From contig QKWP01000681.1 in the NCBI GenBank assembly GCA_003550325.1, forward strand, positions 55,417-119,416: a stretch of 64,000 nt of DNA. The letters run 5' to 3'. Positions 34,258 through 46,690 of the stretch are shown in pieces. Source of the stretch: Gigaspora rosea. Its lineage: Eukaryota > Glomeromycota > Glomeromycetes > Diversisporales > Gigasporaceae. The position numbers were made by a program, and so were the translations under genes. Position 1 is the first letter of the stretch, and each line of letters begins with the position of its first letter. The notes below the pieces were generated by a model. That model worked only from the letters and a program-made list of their open reading frames with translations. It ran no database searches and was not told the origin of the DNA.

Positions 34258-34539
34258 TTGAAATTGATGTTTGAACAAACACCTTTGTCATTATTACCAT
34301 TTAGCAATTATCATGTTTTTACAAGATCGAAAGATAAAACACCATCTACAACAATTCCGAGTTTTATTCCTTTTTCAGACATTACTACAAACCAACAGAA
34401 AAATAAAACGTCAACTCCAGTAATTTCGGTTCCTATTTCTCCTTTTTCAGACCTCACAAACTTCAATATGTTGCTATTCGACCCAACTTTTCTGAATCCC
34501 ACAGCGACTAATAATTCTGATAATGAATATGATGAATAA
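34258..34539 (+). CDS. Hypothetical 93-aa ORF inside the TTA-flanked element
   Basis: From an ATG at 34258 to TAA at 34539. The product is rich in Ser, Thr, Pro and Asn, contains two related segments, FIPFSDIT and ISPFSDLT, and ends in an acidic SDNEYDE tail. It looks like a disordered fragment, such as a captured exon. No family recognised, and expression is unproven. Confidence 0.3.
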   Translation: MKLMFEQTPLSLLPFSNYHVFTRSKDKTPSTTIPSFIPFSDITTNQQKNKTSTPVISVPISPFSDLTNFNMLLFDPTFLNPTATNNSDNEYDE

Positions 34540-34557
34540 ATTCATATAAATATTTTT

Positions 34558-34938
34558 TTAAAATGTGTTTATATTTTTCTCTAATATTAATAAAATATTA
34601 ATAGTTTGTCTGTTATGGTTAGATTTCATTTTTAAAACTGCCCGATAATAATTGTAGTCAAGACAAGGCGATAATTCGTTTACGTTGATAACGATCTTGA
34701 AAGATCCATAATGTAAAGAGGGAAATACTTGAACAATTGTTTTTTTTTCTAATAAATAAATCAATGAAAAATTTCGACCAATAAGGGCAACTCTGTGAAA
34801 AAAAAGGACGTTGGGCCCATCTCTTGTTGATTGGAATGATAAATACCCTTGATCGGTTAAAAGATCTTCCGCTAATGAAAATTTTCTCTTTTGACGGATT
34901 AAACTTTTATCACGTGGTTTTTTCATTGAAACAACCAA
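34558..34938 (-). CDS. Hypothetical 126-aa ORF inside the TTA-flanked element
   Basis: Minus-strand ORF whose first 70 residues have a normal protein-like composition (KPRDKSLIRQKRKFSLAEDL, then LLTDQGYLSFQSTRDGPN), while the C-terminal 30 residues become K/N/I-rich as in noncoding AT-rich DNA. It may be a captured exon reading into an intron. No family recognised. It converges on the neighbouring plus-strand ORF. Confidence 0.35.
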   Translation of the reverse strand: MVVSMKKPRDKSLIRQKRKFSLAEDLLTDQGYLSFQSTRDGPNVLFFHRVALIGRNFSLIYLLEKKTIVQVFPSLHYGSFKIVINVNELSPCLDYNYYRAVLKMKSNHNRQTINILLILEKNINTF

Positions 34939-35435
34939 TACAATCGATTCATTAAACTATTTTTTTATTAATTAAAATTTGCCCTCAGGCCCATTCTGAC
35001 AGATTGACTAAGGGGCTTGAGAACACCCTTAATGTCGTAATTTCAGATATTCGTCATAATATTCGACGATGTCAATCATTCTTTATATGAATTCTCGATA
35101 TGAAAGCTAAAAAAATGAAAGCTCTTCATTATATATATAATTATAGAATGTAAAAAGTTTATATAATATAAATTACATCGTAAAAGATAAAGGGCTATTA
35201 ATTGATGCATTCACTTTTTTCAATTTGTAAATTCATGCGAAACACATAAAATTTCCCAAAGAAGCCTCATATATGCCAATAAATTAATTCCGGGTTATCA
35301 ATTTTCATTTTAATTTCAAGTTAATCTGATCTTGGTTGAGATAAATGTCGACTATTACGACTTATACTGTTACCGTAGCTGCTCATCTTTTTGATGTAAC
35401 CATACGTCACCAGAATTTGAGTTAGGAATTTATAA

Positions 35436-35512
35436 AAGTCACACCTCTATATAGTCACTGATCTCTGTATCCAAAAGGAATGTCTATATGGAGGTTTGTC
35501 TATATTTGTATT
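35436..35512. repeat. Fragment of pogo-type terminal sequence
   Basis: GTCACACCTCTATATAGTCA followed by a partly complementary GTCTATATGGAGGTTTGTC. It resembles the ends of the elements at 11068 and 49286. The stretch 35513-36660 has no recognisable gene; weak coding-like phrases near 36245-36450 are broken by stops. Confidence 0.45.
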
Positions 35513-36661
35513 TTCACTAATCAAATTCCAATAAGAAAATCAATAAAAAAAAAAACAAACCAAAATCTAGTAGGTTCCAGACAAATCGTAACTTGAACTA
35601 CTTACGAAACTCAAGTTTTTTTTTGTAATATAGCAAGGATCAAAGGTCTGAATGGATTAAAATTTTACAAACGTGTTTTTATAGAAAAGTTTGATTGGAT
35701 TTTGAGATCGACTATTACTATAATAATTTGTTAATTCTTAAATTAACCTTATAAAAAAAGCTTTTCATAATTGTGAAACGCAAAATTTACCGAATTTGGA
35801 GGTTCCTTAAAGCGGGATAGATCTAAAATATAATGATCTACCTGCTACATACTGCACCAACTGTATTTTTTGATTGCTATATAATCATTTAACCATAAGT
35901 GTATCAATAAAGTAACCATATAAACTCATCAAAAACGTAACTTTGATTAACCCCGAATTTGCTTTTTTGCCTTATTTAATTGTCATTGTAATGCCATTTA
36001 TAGCGAAAAAATGGCCGGACGTTTAAAGCAGAGGTAATTTATAACAAATAAATTAATATTTTTTAATTCACTTTGGGGTTAGAGTTACTTTAGGTTATCT
36101 AGGTTAGGTATTTTATATAGTAAAATTGCCTCCCCACCATTTTTTATTAATAACCAAAGTAGGTTTAGACTGCTGTTTCTTCTACTTTTCATGTTTTTTG
36201 CTTTGTTTGCTTTAAATTTTCCTAGATGATCATCATGTGATTTGCCTCCACTTTTTAGACGACCCAAAAAAGGTTACTTCTCGTATCAAGAAATTGATCG
36301 CAACTTACGGTGCTCTGGTAGATCTTCGGTAAAGCTCAGGAAAGAGACGAAGTACCTAATGAAACTTGGTAAATTTTATACATTTAGTGCTGATTTGCAA
36401 CAAAGGTGTCGTTAAAATTAAAGACCTTCCTATTTCGTTAAGCAAATCTAATCGGTATTTTAACGCTCTGAAAAAGAACCGTCATATTTTTTTGAAGTAT
36501 AAATTTACTAATTTTGTATAGAATTTGCATTATTGACTTATTACATAATAATTCACAAACATATGACGTAATTTGCCAAACTATTTCTATACATAATGAT
36601 AACAAACTTTTTTATTACTACGTAAGTCTACGTAAATATATGTAATTTAAAAATATATTTG

Positions 36662-36732
36662 TTTAACTCCTCTTAGACCCTTTTAAATAAAAGCACNTTT
36701 AACTCCTCTTAGACCCTTTTAAATAAAAGCAC
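36662..36732. repeat. 35-bp exact duplication around a single N
   Basis: The bases 36662-36696 recur at 36698-36732 with N at 36697. Probably an unmerged contig overlap. Confidence 0.85.
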
Positions 36733-37316
36733 TTTTTTTTGGTTTTTTTTTTTTTTTTTTTTACTTCTTGGATTTGATTGACGTTTAACAAAAAAATGCC
36801 AATCCATAACTTTAAAAGCAGCAATAAAAGCACTTCGTTAAATATATTTTTATTAACATAAATCTATATTTTTGTCCTATAAATTAAGAAAAACATTTCT
36901 ACAAAAAACATTATTTTTCATCATACAATTGTATATCCTACCCATTACTATATTTATGATTGGTGACACCCTAACACAAGATTCACTGGATTTGCGCGAC
37001 ACTTTATCTTTGTCATCGTTAAACAAAACGGATTTGTAAAATCAAGATAGCAGTTTCTTTTATCCTCTGTCGATCATATCATCTGTCGATCATATAATTA
37101 TCTTATATATTATCACTCGTGTTTCAATAAATTAGATTAAGGTGAATTTGAAATTTACTATTTTTGTTATATTATCATGTTCTTTCACACCATGTTTTCA
37201 CACTATAAATTTAAATTCACAATAATCACATAATCAGTTTAAATATTAAATTTTTTTTAAATAACAAATTAATTGTCTCTCAACCTTAAAAAATTTCTGT
37301 AACTTAGAGTAAAAAC

Positions 37317-38518
37317 ATGTCGTCAAATTCTATAAAAATTTTTTCGGGAAACTCTCATATTGAGCTTGCGAGACTCGTAGCTAAGTAAGGATAACAATAT
37401 ATAAATTTTTATATCCTTTGAATTTCCCATCTAACCGGTTGTATTTTTTTTTTTTTTTTTTTTTAAAGACGAATAGGTAACGAACTTTCACGAGTAACGG
37501 TCTTAAAATATTCTAATCAAGAAACTTCGGTTAATATTGGAGAATCCGTTCGTGACGAAGATGTATTTGTTATTCAATCTGGTTGTGGTCAAATAAATGA
37601 TAATATAATGGAACTCTTGATCATGATTAATGCTTGTAAAACTGCATCTGCAAGGAGAGTAACTGCTGTAATTCCTTGTTTTCCATATGCAAGACAAGAT
37701 AAAAAAGATAAATCACGAGCTCCAATTTCTGCTAAATTAATCGCTAATATTTTAACAGTAGCTGGTGCTGATCATGTTATAACAATAGATTTACATGCAA
37801 GTCAGATTCAAGGTTTTTTTAATGTACCAGTAGATAATTTATATTGTGAACCAGCAATGTTAAGTTATATCAAAATTAATATACCTGACTGGAAGAATTC
37901 TATTATTGTTTCACCTGATGCTGGTGGTGCAAAGAGGTTGGTACGATTTTTCATAAATTTCCTATAATATAATAGTAATTTGATGATTTAAATTTGGTTT
38001 TTATTTTTCTTTTAGGGCTACTTCTATTGCAGATCGGTTGAACCTTGATTTCGCATTGATTCATAAGGAACGCAAAAAAGCCAATGAAGTTTCACGTATG
38101 GTATTAGTTGGTGATGTTATTGGAAAAATAGCAATCCTCGTCGATGATATGGCTGATACTTGCGGAACCTTAAAGATGGCAGCAGAGACTCTCATAGATA
38201 ATGGTGCTATTAAAGTATATGCGATTGTAGCTCATGGAATTCTTTCAGGAAATGCAATTGATGTTATTAATGATTCTTATTTGGAAAAACTTGTGGTGAC
38301 AAATACTGTACCACATGACGATAAAAAACATATTTGTTCAAAACTTGATACCATTGATATATCATCTACTTTAGCTGAAGGTAAAGTGTTTGCTTATTCC
38401 ATTGCCTTGATTATTTATTTATAATTTTATGTTAAGGTATTTTAATATAGCTATCCGTCGAAATCATAACGGAGAATCAGTATCTCTTCTATTTCACGAC
38501 GCTGACGATCCAGAGTAA
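37317..38518 (+). CDS. Ribose-phosphate pyrophosphokinase (PRPP synthetase)
   Basis: Makes phosphoribosyl pyrophosphate from ribose 5-phosphate and ATP, the entry point to purine, pyrimidine, histidine, tryptophan and NAD synthesis, in the cytosol. Four exons, 37317-37384, 37469-37936, 38016-38380 and 38451-38518, joined by short GT-AG introns (84, 79 and 70 bp), give 322 residues, the normal family length. The protein starts [20 protein letters not shown]. Landmarks are [13 protein letters not shown] (ATP-binding segment), [23 protein letters not shown] (PRPP synthase signature region), [11 protein letters not shown] (flexible catalytic loop) and [12 protein letters not shown] (ribose-phosphate binding loop). 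It ends FHDADDPE. All joins keep frame and match the family without gaps. It looks intact and is the only clear host gene here. Fungi often have several PRS paralogues; which one this is cannot be told. Confidence 0.97.
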
Positions 38519-40286
38519 AAGGAAGTAGAAAACGTTTCTTGTGAGAAGATACCTTTTAAACTTAAAAATGACCAAAATTATAATATTACTCTTCTTTTGT
38601 ATTTATTGGTTCTATCCTAATTTAATCTGTGAATTTTATTATTATTGTTATATTTTAGTGTGAAATATAAATCTAGCGTATTTCTATATGTTTAAATACA
38701 TATTTGCGTAACAAATATTTTAAAAAAGCTCTACTTGCATAATAAACACTATATTTATAATCTACTATTCGTACATTGAATGTTTTTAAAAAATATTTTT
38801 TGCATATATTACTGTATTATTCATATTTTCAGTATGATTGGGTGTCTTGTATATACTTATCACATGATAATTAATATCAAAAGAGTGGTAAAAAAGTCCA
38901 GGAGTATCATCATCATAAGTTTTGCAGTCCTGATTCAATTGAATATCGCATGAAATATGTGAACCATATGATAATTTTATTGTTCTATCTTTTTTGCCAA
39001 GCTTTCAAAGATTTTTTTTTTAATTTTACAATAGTATTAACATAATTTAAAACAGGGCTTAAATTTTTTTCACTGTTATAAGCCATTTTTTTAAAATATC
39101 TGTTTTGATTGAAATTAAAATATCATTTTTAGCTAATTTGATAAAGAGAAATTTCAAAAACAAAAAAAAAATTGATGCTATATTTCGAATTTAAGAAATA
39201 TTTGATCGGTTTTATTTTAAATATATAACTAGGCGCATGAGTTGTTTAAAGGGAGTTAGAATAGTGTATGCTATATCATATCGTAGTGAAATTATCAAAA
39301 TTTTATCAATTTCATATTATGATTTATAGCAGAACAGATAAAGATTTGTATTAAGGCCATGCAAATTTTATAATTGGTCTAAATAACAGCTTGGCCAGTA
39401 AAGTGAGGTTTGTAAATTTTTTTAATACAGTTAACTAATAGAAGCTCTCTATTTGACAATCATATAATATAGAGTGATATATATAACAATTTCACATGTT
39501 AATGCATTAGTACCATAAATTACTGTAGAAAATACCCCCCTTGATCAGTATCCCCCTTGATTTATACCGGGTCTATTCAAGTTTATCACAATTCTATTGG
39601 CTGTTTTGTGGAAAAAAACCTGCATAACCCTGTTTTTTCTATTTTTGGTTTATAACTACCAGGTGTAATTTACAGTAGAAGCTTGATTTTTTTTATTAAA
39701 TTTGACATAACTGTAATTTTTCATGTTCTGGTTTGCATTTCACTTTAATATTTCACAATATATGTGAAATTTTATTGTACTATTGAAGCTATAAGAACAC
39801 TTAATTCTCTAGAGGCTAGGTTTTTACTTTGCAAACTTATTATTTGGGTGCTTTGAAAAAAAAACTGAGATTTGGTGACAGAAAATTCATATTAATTATT
39901 AATCAATTTGGGTTATATACTGTAATTAGTGTGATTGTGAAGTGAATATCAGATTTACCATTTACAATTACTTAAATAAAGTAGTTAGACATCCTTATTA
40001 CATGTTGATGATCAGAATATTAACAATTTATTTATTTTATTTGAGTTACTTTAGCTTTTATCATTAAATTTAGTAAAATATAGCTGTAGCGATATGTGCA
40101 CATTAAATAAGATCTGGTGAATGTGAAATAAAACAATAAATCAGTTCATTAGTTTAGGGTTAGTGTGAGGATTAGGTTAGAGTTGAGGTAGCATGTTTTA
40201 GCAAAGAAGTTTTAACCCAAAATATTGTAAGAAAAATTTTTTGTTAGAGTACAAGAGATGGTTTCATAGAAACGCTCCTTGCCCTC
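38519..40286. other. Gene-poor AT-rich sequence
   Basis: Downstream of the PRPP synthetase. AATAAACAC near 38741 is a possible polyadenylation signal. No ORF with normal protein composition was found on either strand. Short phrases such as CCAGGTGTAATTTACAGTAG (39660) recall MITE ends seen further on. Confidence 0.6.
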
Positions 40287-40632
40287 TCACAAAAAATTGT
40301 TCACCTCTGTAATATTGGCCAATCGAATTTCAGGATCAGGTGTAATATAAAATTCAAAATGAAGTCATCTTTTTACAAAAAAACACAAATAGCTTTAATT
40401 TTTAATTAGGAAACAACCTTCTGCGGCCTAATTAAAAATGGTTTCATGAAATTTTACTAATAAAGCATTCTACTCTATGCTGTTCTCACCCTAACCCCAA
40501 CTATAATGCGTTTTTAGTTTTATATACCACTTTTTACTTAGAAAAATAAAATGTTTGTTTTGACTATCATATTACACCTGATCTTAAATTTTGATTGGGC
40601 CAAAATTTTAGGGGGTGAACAATTTTTTGTGA
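40287..40632. mobile_element. 346-bp MITE with about 60-bp TIRs
   Basis: TCACAAAAAATTGTTCACCT at the left is matched by the complement of the right end, TCACAAAAAATTGTTCACCC. Similarity continues inward through a GGCCAATC/GGCCCAATC block to CAGGTGTAATATNA. An additional half copy lies near 40700-40745. It is noncoding; TSD not clear. Confidence 0.7.
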
Positions 40633-40814
40633 AATAGCTACCTAGGTTATTTCATAGGTGGTATAGTTAATGTTTAAAAAAAAACTATAATCACTTCGAT
40701 TTCATATTACACCTGATCCTGCAGTTTAATTGGTTGATTAGAGGTAGTAATACATTGCCATGGCAGTATTTTATATAATCCTTTATTATTTACTATTATA
40801 TCTTTCAAACTGAT

Positions 40815-41455
40815 TCTGTTAAATTTGATAAAAATTGATTTACCATCTCCATTTCTGCTATATAAATCTAATAGTTTATAATGATTTCAAACTTGATAAT
40901 CTTTTAGTATTGAAACAAAATTAAGTTGTAAATGTAGTAATAATTTGTTAATACATTTGCTACTTGACAATTTTAATTGTCCAAACATTCTATTATAACA
41001 TACATGTCTAGCTATTATAAGTATTGTTGAACCACTCCAAACCTATATACATAGTGAACAGATTCTGAGATTATCAAGTTTAAAACATTATAAACTATCA
41101 GATTTATTTAGCAAAAATGGAATTAACATATTAATTTTTTATCAGATTTGACAAAATTATCAATTTAATAAGACAATATATAACTAGCACTAGCCTTGTA
41201 ATTGTTTTACTATTGAACCTCCTAAAACTGATATTGTCAAAACTGATAATTTATTAATTCTAATAAAAAATTTAATCTACAACTCTTTTATGCTATATAA
41301 ATTTAATACTGTCAAACTTCTCAAAACTGATATATATGATAAAGAGGTTTTTTTAGTATTAAAAGTTAACAGGTATGAAAATACTATAAACTATTAGATT
41401 TATATAGCAGAAATGGAGATGGTAAATTAAATTTTTATCATATTTGACAAGATCA
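40815..41455. repeat. Inverted repeats around a GAAATGGAGATGGTAAAT block
   Basis: CATCTCCATTTCTGCTATAT (about 40847) and its complement (about 41405) sit in long diverged arms, with a third, weaker copy at about 41080-41165. They may be the ends of one or more decayed TIR elements carrying TTGAACCTC-like termini. No credible gene between 40633 and 42300. Confidence 0.55.
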
Positions 41456-42299
41456 GTTTTGAGAGATTTAACAATAAGTTTATAATGTTTTTAAACCTGA
41501 TAACCTCTCAATGCTAAAACAAAATCTGACACTATACACATTGCTTTTTAGAGGTTCAAAAGCAAAAGTCAAGTTTTCTTTTGGCAGTGATTATAGATCT
41601 TGAGTGGGTATTGTTACAGTTTGTCATCCACCCTATTCTTAATATGCTCAAGCTTGTGAGCTCTTTAAAAATAAATTATTATCAAAAAGTTAAAATTTTT
41701 AATATGTTAGTAAATAGTTTATTGATTGAGAATTATTGCATTCTTGTATTATATAATTTAATTTATTTTATAATTAATAAATGATATAACAATAGAATAT
41801 AATGATTACTAATGAACAAATCATTTGCCAACACTTATAATGTATCTATAATAAAAATATACTATTGTAAACTGCTGGACTGGATCTTTTTTATCACACT
41901 GTTTTTAAAATCTATAATTAGACCTATAAGTCTTTTGTATGAGTATAGGTTTGATAATTGGGAGGTTTATTTTATTTATTTGTATACCCAGGTCTTTACA
42001 TTTTACTAAAACTTTATTCCATGTTGTAGATCTAAGTACATACTGTAATAGTTGATTTGGAAGAGTGAGTAAAACAATATAGACAATAGTGCCAATTTAC
42101 ACTCTATCCATGTACAGGAGAAGATATAAATAAGTATTAAAGATTTGGTTAAAGTCGAATATGCAATCAGTAGAGACTGAAAGGATGATCTATTACTAAA
42201 TCACTACAATAAATAGAGATACAGATGCTAGTAATGCTAATATCAGGAATATCAATAATCTGATATCAATATAATAATAATAATATATTATATGAATGA

Positions 42300-42968
42300 A
42301 TAATGGGTTCACCAGGATATTGGAGTTGATCCCAGTCAGGTGATATCAATGTGGGTTTAATTCAGAAAAGATTTGGAGTTTTCATATGTGCAAGAATAAA
42401 TTATAGACCAATTGGTAGGCCAATATAAGTCATGTATATAATTTCGAAGGATTATATTATACTGAATTCAAGTCTTAATAAAAGCTGATTCAAGATTAAA
42501 AGTCAATTCAGTCTGTTGAATTGAGTTATAATTGGTATTATTAAAGTTGCAAGTTGAATTCAAGGATAAGTATAATTTCTTTATTTATGTTAAAAGTCAA
42601 ATGATTTATTTAATGCTAAATAAAGAGAATTCTTTATTAAATAACAATAGAACTGAATTTTTCTTCTAGTCTAGAACTTGAGGCCTTTATATACATGTTA
42701 AATTCTGACTACGTTACTTAGCTACTACTATATTACTTAACAATTACTAAGTTTATTCTATGAGGGTTATGCTTACTTTACAATTTCTACTATGCTACAT
42801 AGTTACCACTATATTACTTAGTGGGCTTTTCAAGCTTTAATTGGTACAATAGGATTAAACAACTACATTAATGTAGCCACTATAATGTTTTAATGTAAAT
42901 AATATTCATATAGTTAAGCTACTAAGCCACCTATTATTACCTTTTTAGTATAAATTATTTACATCAGA
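42300..42968 (-). repeat. Possible solo LTR
   Basis: Read on the minus strand, a GTATATAAAGGCCTCAAG promoter-like box near 42700 is followed about 80 bases later by AATAAAG (poly(A)-signal-like). The upstream part begins TGATGTAAATAATTTATAC near 42967. This spacing resembles an LTR U3-R arrangement. No second copy, PBS or TSD was found, so the borders are guesses. Confidence 0.3.
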
Positions 42969-43158
42969 ACTACACAAATATAGAAATTATTTACAATTTC
43001 AAAAATTAAATTTTTAATTCATTACAATACAAAGAGGTCTAATATCTGAGAGGGTTTGTATATTGTATGTTGAGTTTGTGCTGTACTAAGTTTTGTTTTA
43101 CTAAAAAATCATGAAGTCATTGTAATAGATCATTAATTTGTGATATGAAAACCAATTA

Positions 43159-43280
43159 CTGTATTTTTGTATAATAACATGCAGGGGTGTAATACTGGTG
43201 TAATTTCAAAATTTAGCCAAAATTAAGCTTAATTCAGGCTATTATTCAAGACAATGCCATGAGTGAAAATACTGTATATC
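43159..43280. mobile_element. Decayed relative of the CCATATT MITE family
   Basis: Contains TGTATTTTTGTATAATAACA, GCAGGGGTGTAAT and AATTAAGCTTAATTCAGGC. These parallel 55001-55097 (GCAGGAGTATAA, AAATTATGCTTAATCCGGGC) and the end of 62572-62833. The terminal sequences are degraded. Confidence 0.45.
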
Positions 43281-43799
43281 AGATATAATAAATCATGAAA
43301 TAAAAGCATTAATGAAATTTTCTTTTGACCTTTATTTAAAAAAATTTATTTACTATTAAAAAAATGCTATGCCACCAGGTTATTGATTACTATCCCATGA
43401 TATGAAAACCAGGTATATAATTTTGTGTGGCCTAAATTAATATTATTCATGAGCTAATGAAAAATTCAGTTATAGAATTTATTCACTATTATAAATAAGA
43501 TGAGTTAACTAGTATTAAAATTATCAATTATAAGAATGCTAGTGCAAACAAAATTTTGTTACAGAACTTATTCACTCACTATTCAGGTGAATATAATATG
43601 CAATTAAACCGCTTTTTGATCTTTCTGGCATTATAACTCGTTATTTTAACTTAATCCCTGCCAAAATTAATTTATATTCCTCTCATTTTTCATGAAGCCT
43701 CGCAAAAAAACTTTACAACAACTCCCCTCCCCTCTCAACAACTTTTACAAGAAATCCAGGAATTTATTGCTACTCGCCCTAATCACAAAAGTGAGAGAA

Positions 43800-44490
43800 A
43801 AAAATGAATTAAATTTTAGTTTGCATTAGAATGTTATAACTTTTATTGTAAATTATTAAAAAAATTTTATTACAAACGTACTATTATAATTCCACAATTT
43901 GTAGCTAAGATAAGTTAGTTTATATTAAATTTGGCATAATTTCTATTGTGAGTTACTGTATAATTTAACTACAAAATTACTTGCTATTCCATTGGCCATA
44001 ATATGTGATTAAGATAAGTGAGTTATTGGAATTGAACTACTTAAAATGAATTTATTACAGTATTTAATCTCTATTCCAGTGACCACAACCACAATATGTA
44101 GTAAACAAAATGATTGCATAGAAATTATTGTATTTCTATTGCAAGTTACTATAAAAAAATCTATTGCAAACAGTTAAGTCTGGGATAGCTTGCATTGGAA
44201 TTGTTGTATTTCTATTATGATTTACTATGAATTATTCTGTTACAGAACTTACTACTTTGGTGACTACAATATATGATTAATATAAGTTGGTTTGCATTGA
44301 AATGAATGTGATTTCAATCACAAAAGCTGAAAAATTCTGTTATGAACTTACAGTTTTGATAACTATAATAAGTTGTTGAGTCAGTTTACATTGGAATTAT
44401 CATAATTTCTATTGTGAGCATTGTTACAGAACTTACTCACTATTTCAGTAATTTCTATCATTAGTACTGTAAATATTCTTTTGCAAAACC
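43800..44490. repeat. Degenerate tandem repeat, about 110-130-bp unit
   Basis: Five or six diverged copies of a unit containing TTGCATTGGAATTNTTGTATTTCTATTGTGA, ATTCTGTTACAGAACTTACT and GACTACAATATATGATTAA. Earlier related phrases occur from 43440. It has no reading frame. Confidence 0.6.
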
Positions 44491-44495
44491 TATTA

Positions 44496-44665
44496 CAGTA
44501 AAACCTCCATAACTGCACCCTCTACAAGTGCATACCCTCTAAATTCATGCTCAAGTTCTGGCCAAAATATATACTTGCCCCTATAAATACACTTTCTTTT
44601 ATTGATCTCTAAATGCATATTGTTAAAGCTTAGCCCCAAGAGCATGTACTATAGAGGTCTTACTG
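44496..44665. mobile_element. 170-bp TA-flanked pogo-type MITE
   Basis: CAGTAAAACCTCCATAACTG and the complement of the right end, CAGTAAGACCTCTATAGTAC, are inverted. TA on both sides (44494-44495 and 44666-44667). The interior repeats a CCTCTAAATTCATGC-like phrase. It is noncoding. Confidence 0.75.
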
Positions 44666-46354
44666 TATTATTCTTTTGACAAACAACATACGGTTCACTA
44701 ATGCATGTTATTAGTATTATCTATACCTCAATTAATAATATCAAAAACATGTATAATGCATAATGCACAAAATTTGATTTTTAAAATCATAAAAGATAAC
44801 TGAGTTTGATATTATTATGTAGAAGACTGTGAATACCATAATCAAGACATAACTTTGGACATCTTGATTTTCACAATATACTTTATATTTTTTACTATAA
44901 AGTTTGGCATATATTTAGTAAATCTTTTAAGAATGCATCATCTAACTATAGAAGCATAGCTATAATCAGGAATAATTCAAGAATTTGTTAACAAAACTAA
45001 CAAATATATTTTTAGTATGTACGTACATAATTTCAAATAAAGTTTACATGGCAATGCATACATCTTATTATAGAATCAAAAGTCGTCGAACTTAAAAATC
45101 TTTATAAATACAACCCGAATATGATAAAAAATTTTTGGGGCTATATCAATATCGATATCATTATCGTTATTATTATCTAAACTATCTTGATATATCTGAT
45201 ATATGATATCGATATCGATAAGATAATATAAAATTATTTGATAAAAATCCTTTCCGTTTTAGCCTAAAAGGAAATGTGGGAGGTCATGAGTAAAAACTTA
45301 GCCAATGATCAAGACGATCTATGTCTAATCTTAACATTATTGGAAACGATATACATCATGCTGATAAAAAAAGATGGGAGTGGGTTAATTTGCCTTTCAG
45401 TAAATACAACTTTCATTTTATATTAGTTTTATATTTGTTAGTATAGAAAATCCAAGGTTTACAATATATGAATCTACAAACTGTCTTGCAAATATTACTA
45501 TTATGTAAACCTTATTGAGTACGTTTTTGAGAATAATGATTTGAAGATATATTGTTTTCTTTTTGGATTCTCAACTTTTGATAAACATTTACAAGTTTTT
45601 TTTTTACCCATTGAACCAGAATTCTGATCCTGAGTTTTTAATAAATTTTTTATATTTTTTGGAAGTTTTTATATTCTAATAAATTCAACACAGTTATTTT
45701 CATAATAATTACATTTTTAACAAGATATTATTTATCAGGTTCAGTAATTTTTGTAGATTTCTTTTAAAAAAAAAGTTTTTTGTGAACAAAAGATATTTTG
45801 AAAAATTTTTTATTTAATTTTTTGAATATTAATAATCATGATAAAGATTATACACTTAAATTACATTGTATATTATAATGTATTAAACCAATTTATATCA
45901 AACAATTATATTTTTAAAATTATGTTTAGATCATTTGCTATTCCTATTTACCCAACCATATTATCTATACAATTAGTGCTCCTTAACACTATACTTTTTT
46001 TAAAATACACTATATTCTACTTTTTACTACTGTATTACAGTAAACAATTTTTTTTACTAGTTCTATTACAGTAATATAACCCAAGTGGCTATTCTCCAAA
46101 GATGTTAACCTTTATAGAATTTCTTTGAGCAAACTATTACTAATTAACAATTTTAGTTTTTTATCTTGTCTGTTGTTACCTCTAAACTCTGTGTTGTTTT
46201 GCTTGTCCCAAGTTTTGTATTCTACACTATTATCTCTGTTTGAACTTTCCTTTTTATTTGAAATTTGATCAAACTTTTCTAATCAAATTTTCTCTTTTTG
46301 TCCTTGGTTTGATTATTTGCTTCTATTTGAAAATATACCCTTGATTGCATCATA

Positions 46355-46690
46355 CAGTCAGTCCATAAATGCAACCTCTATAAATGCAATACCTCCCTAA
46401 ATGCACATTTTTTCTATTCCATAAAATGTTATTAGTACTAAATGCACATTCTATATTCTGTAAATGCACATTCTCTTGAATAATATTTTATATTACACTA
46501 ACCTCCCTAAATGCATGTAGCCAATCAAATTTTAGTATTTAAGATAGGTTATACAGTTTGAGTAGAAGTTATACAAACTTGATGATCTAATTTTAAAGCT
46601 GCAATTTAATTGGCTCTCTCTAAATGCAAACCTCCCTAAATGCATGTTGTAGGCTTGTCCCTATAAATTGCATTTATGGAGAGTTGATTG
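46355..46690. mobile_element. About 336-bp pogo-type MITE
   Basis: CAGTCAGTCCATAAATGCAA at the left and the complement of the right end, CAATCAACTCTCCATAAATG, are related. The phrase CCTCCCTAAATGCA recurs four times within. One TA is present on the left and lost on the right. The 69-codon ORF at its right edge is incidental. Confidence 0.6.

Larger units (their letters stand above)
34072..35028. mobile_element. 957-bp TTA-flanked TIR element (PIF/Harbinger-like ends)
   Basis: GGGTGTTCTCAAGC at the left is exactly complementary to GCTTGAGAACACCC at the right. TTA lies on both sides (34069-34071 and 35029-35031). A 3-bp TWA duplication with GGG termini fits PIF/Harbinger. It contains no DDE transposase. 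Two convergent ORFs fill the interior (34258-34539 plus, 34938-34558 minus). Confidence 0.75.

Noticed and set aside
34311..34502. 63-codon minus-strand ORF
   Set aside because: Shadow of the plus-strand ORF at 34258-34539.
36085..36267. 60-codon minus-strand ORF
   Set aside because: Some coding-like wording, but no homologous motif, no continuation, and a short length expected by chance.
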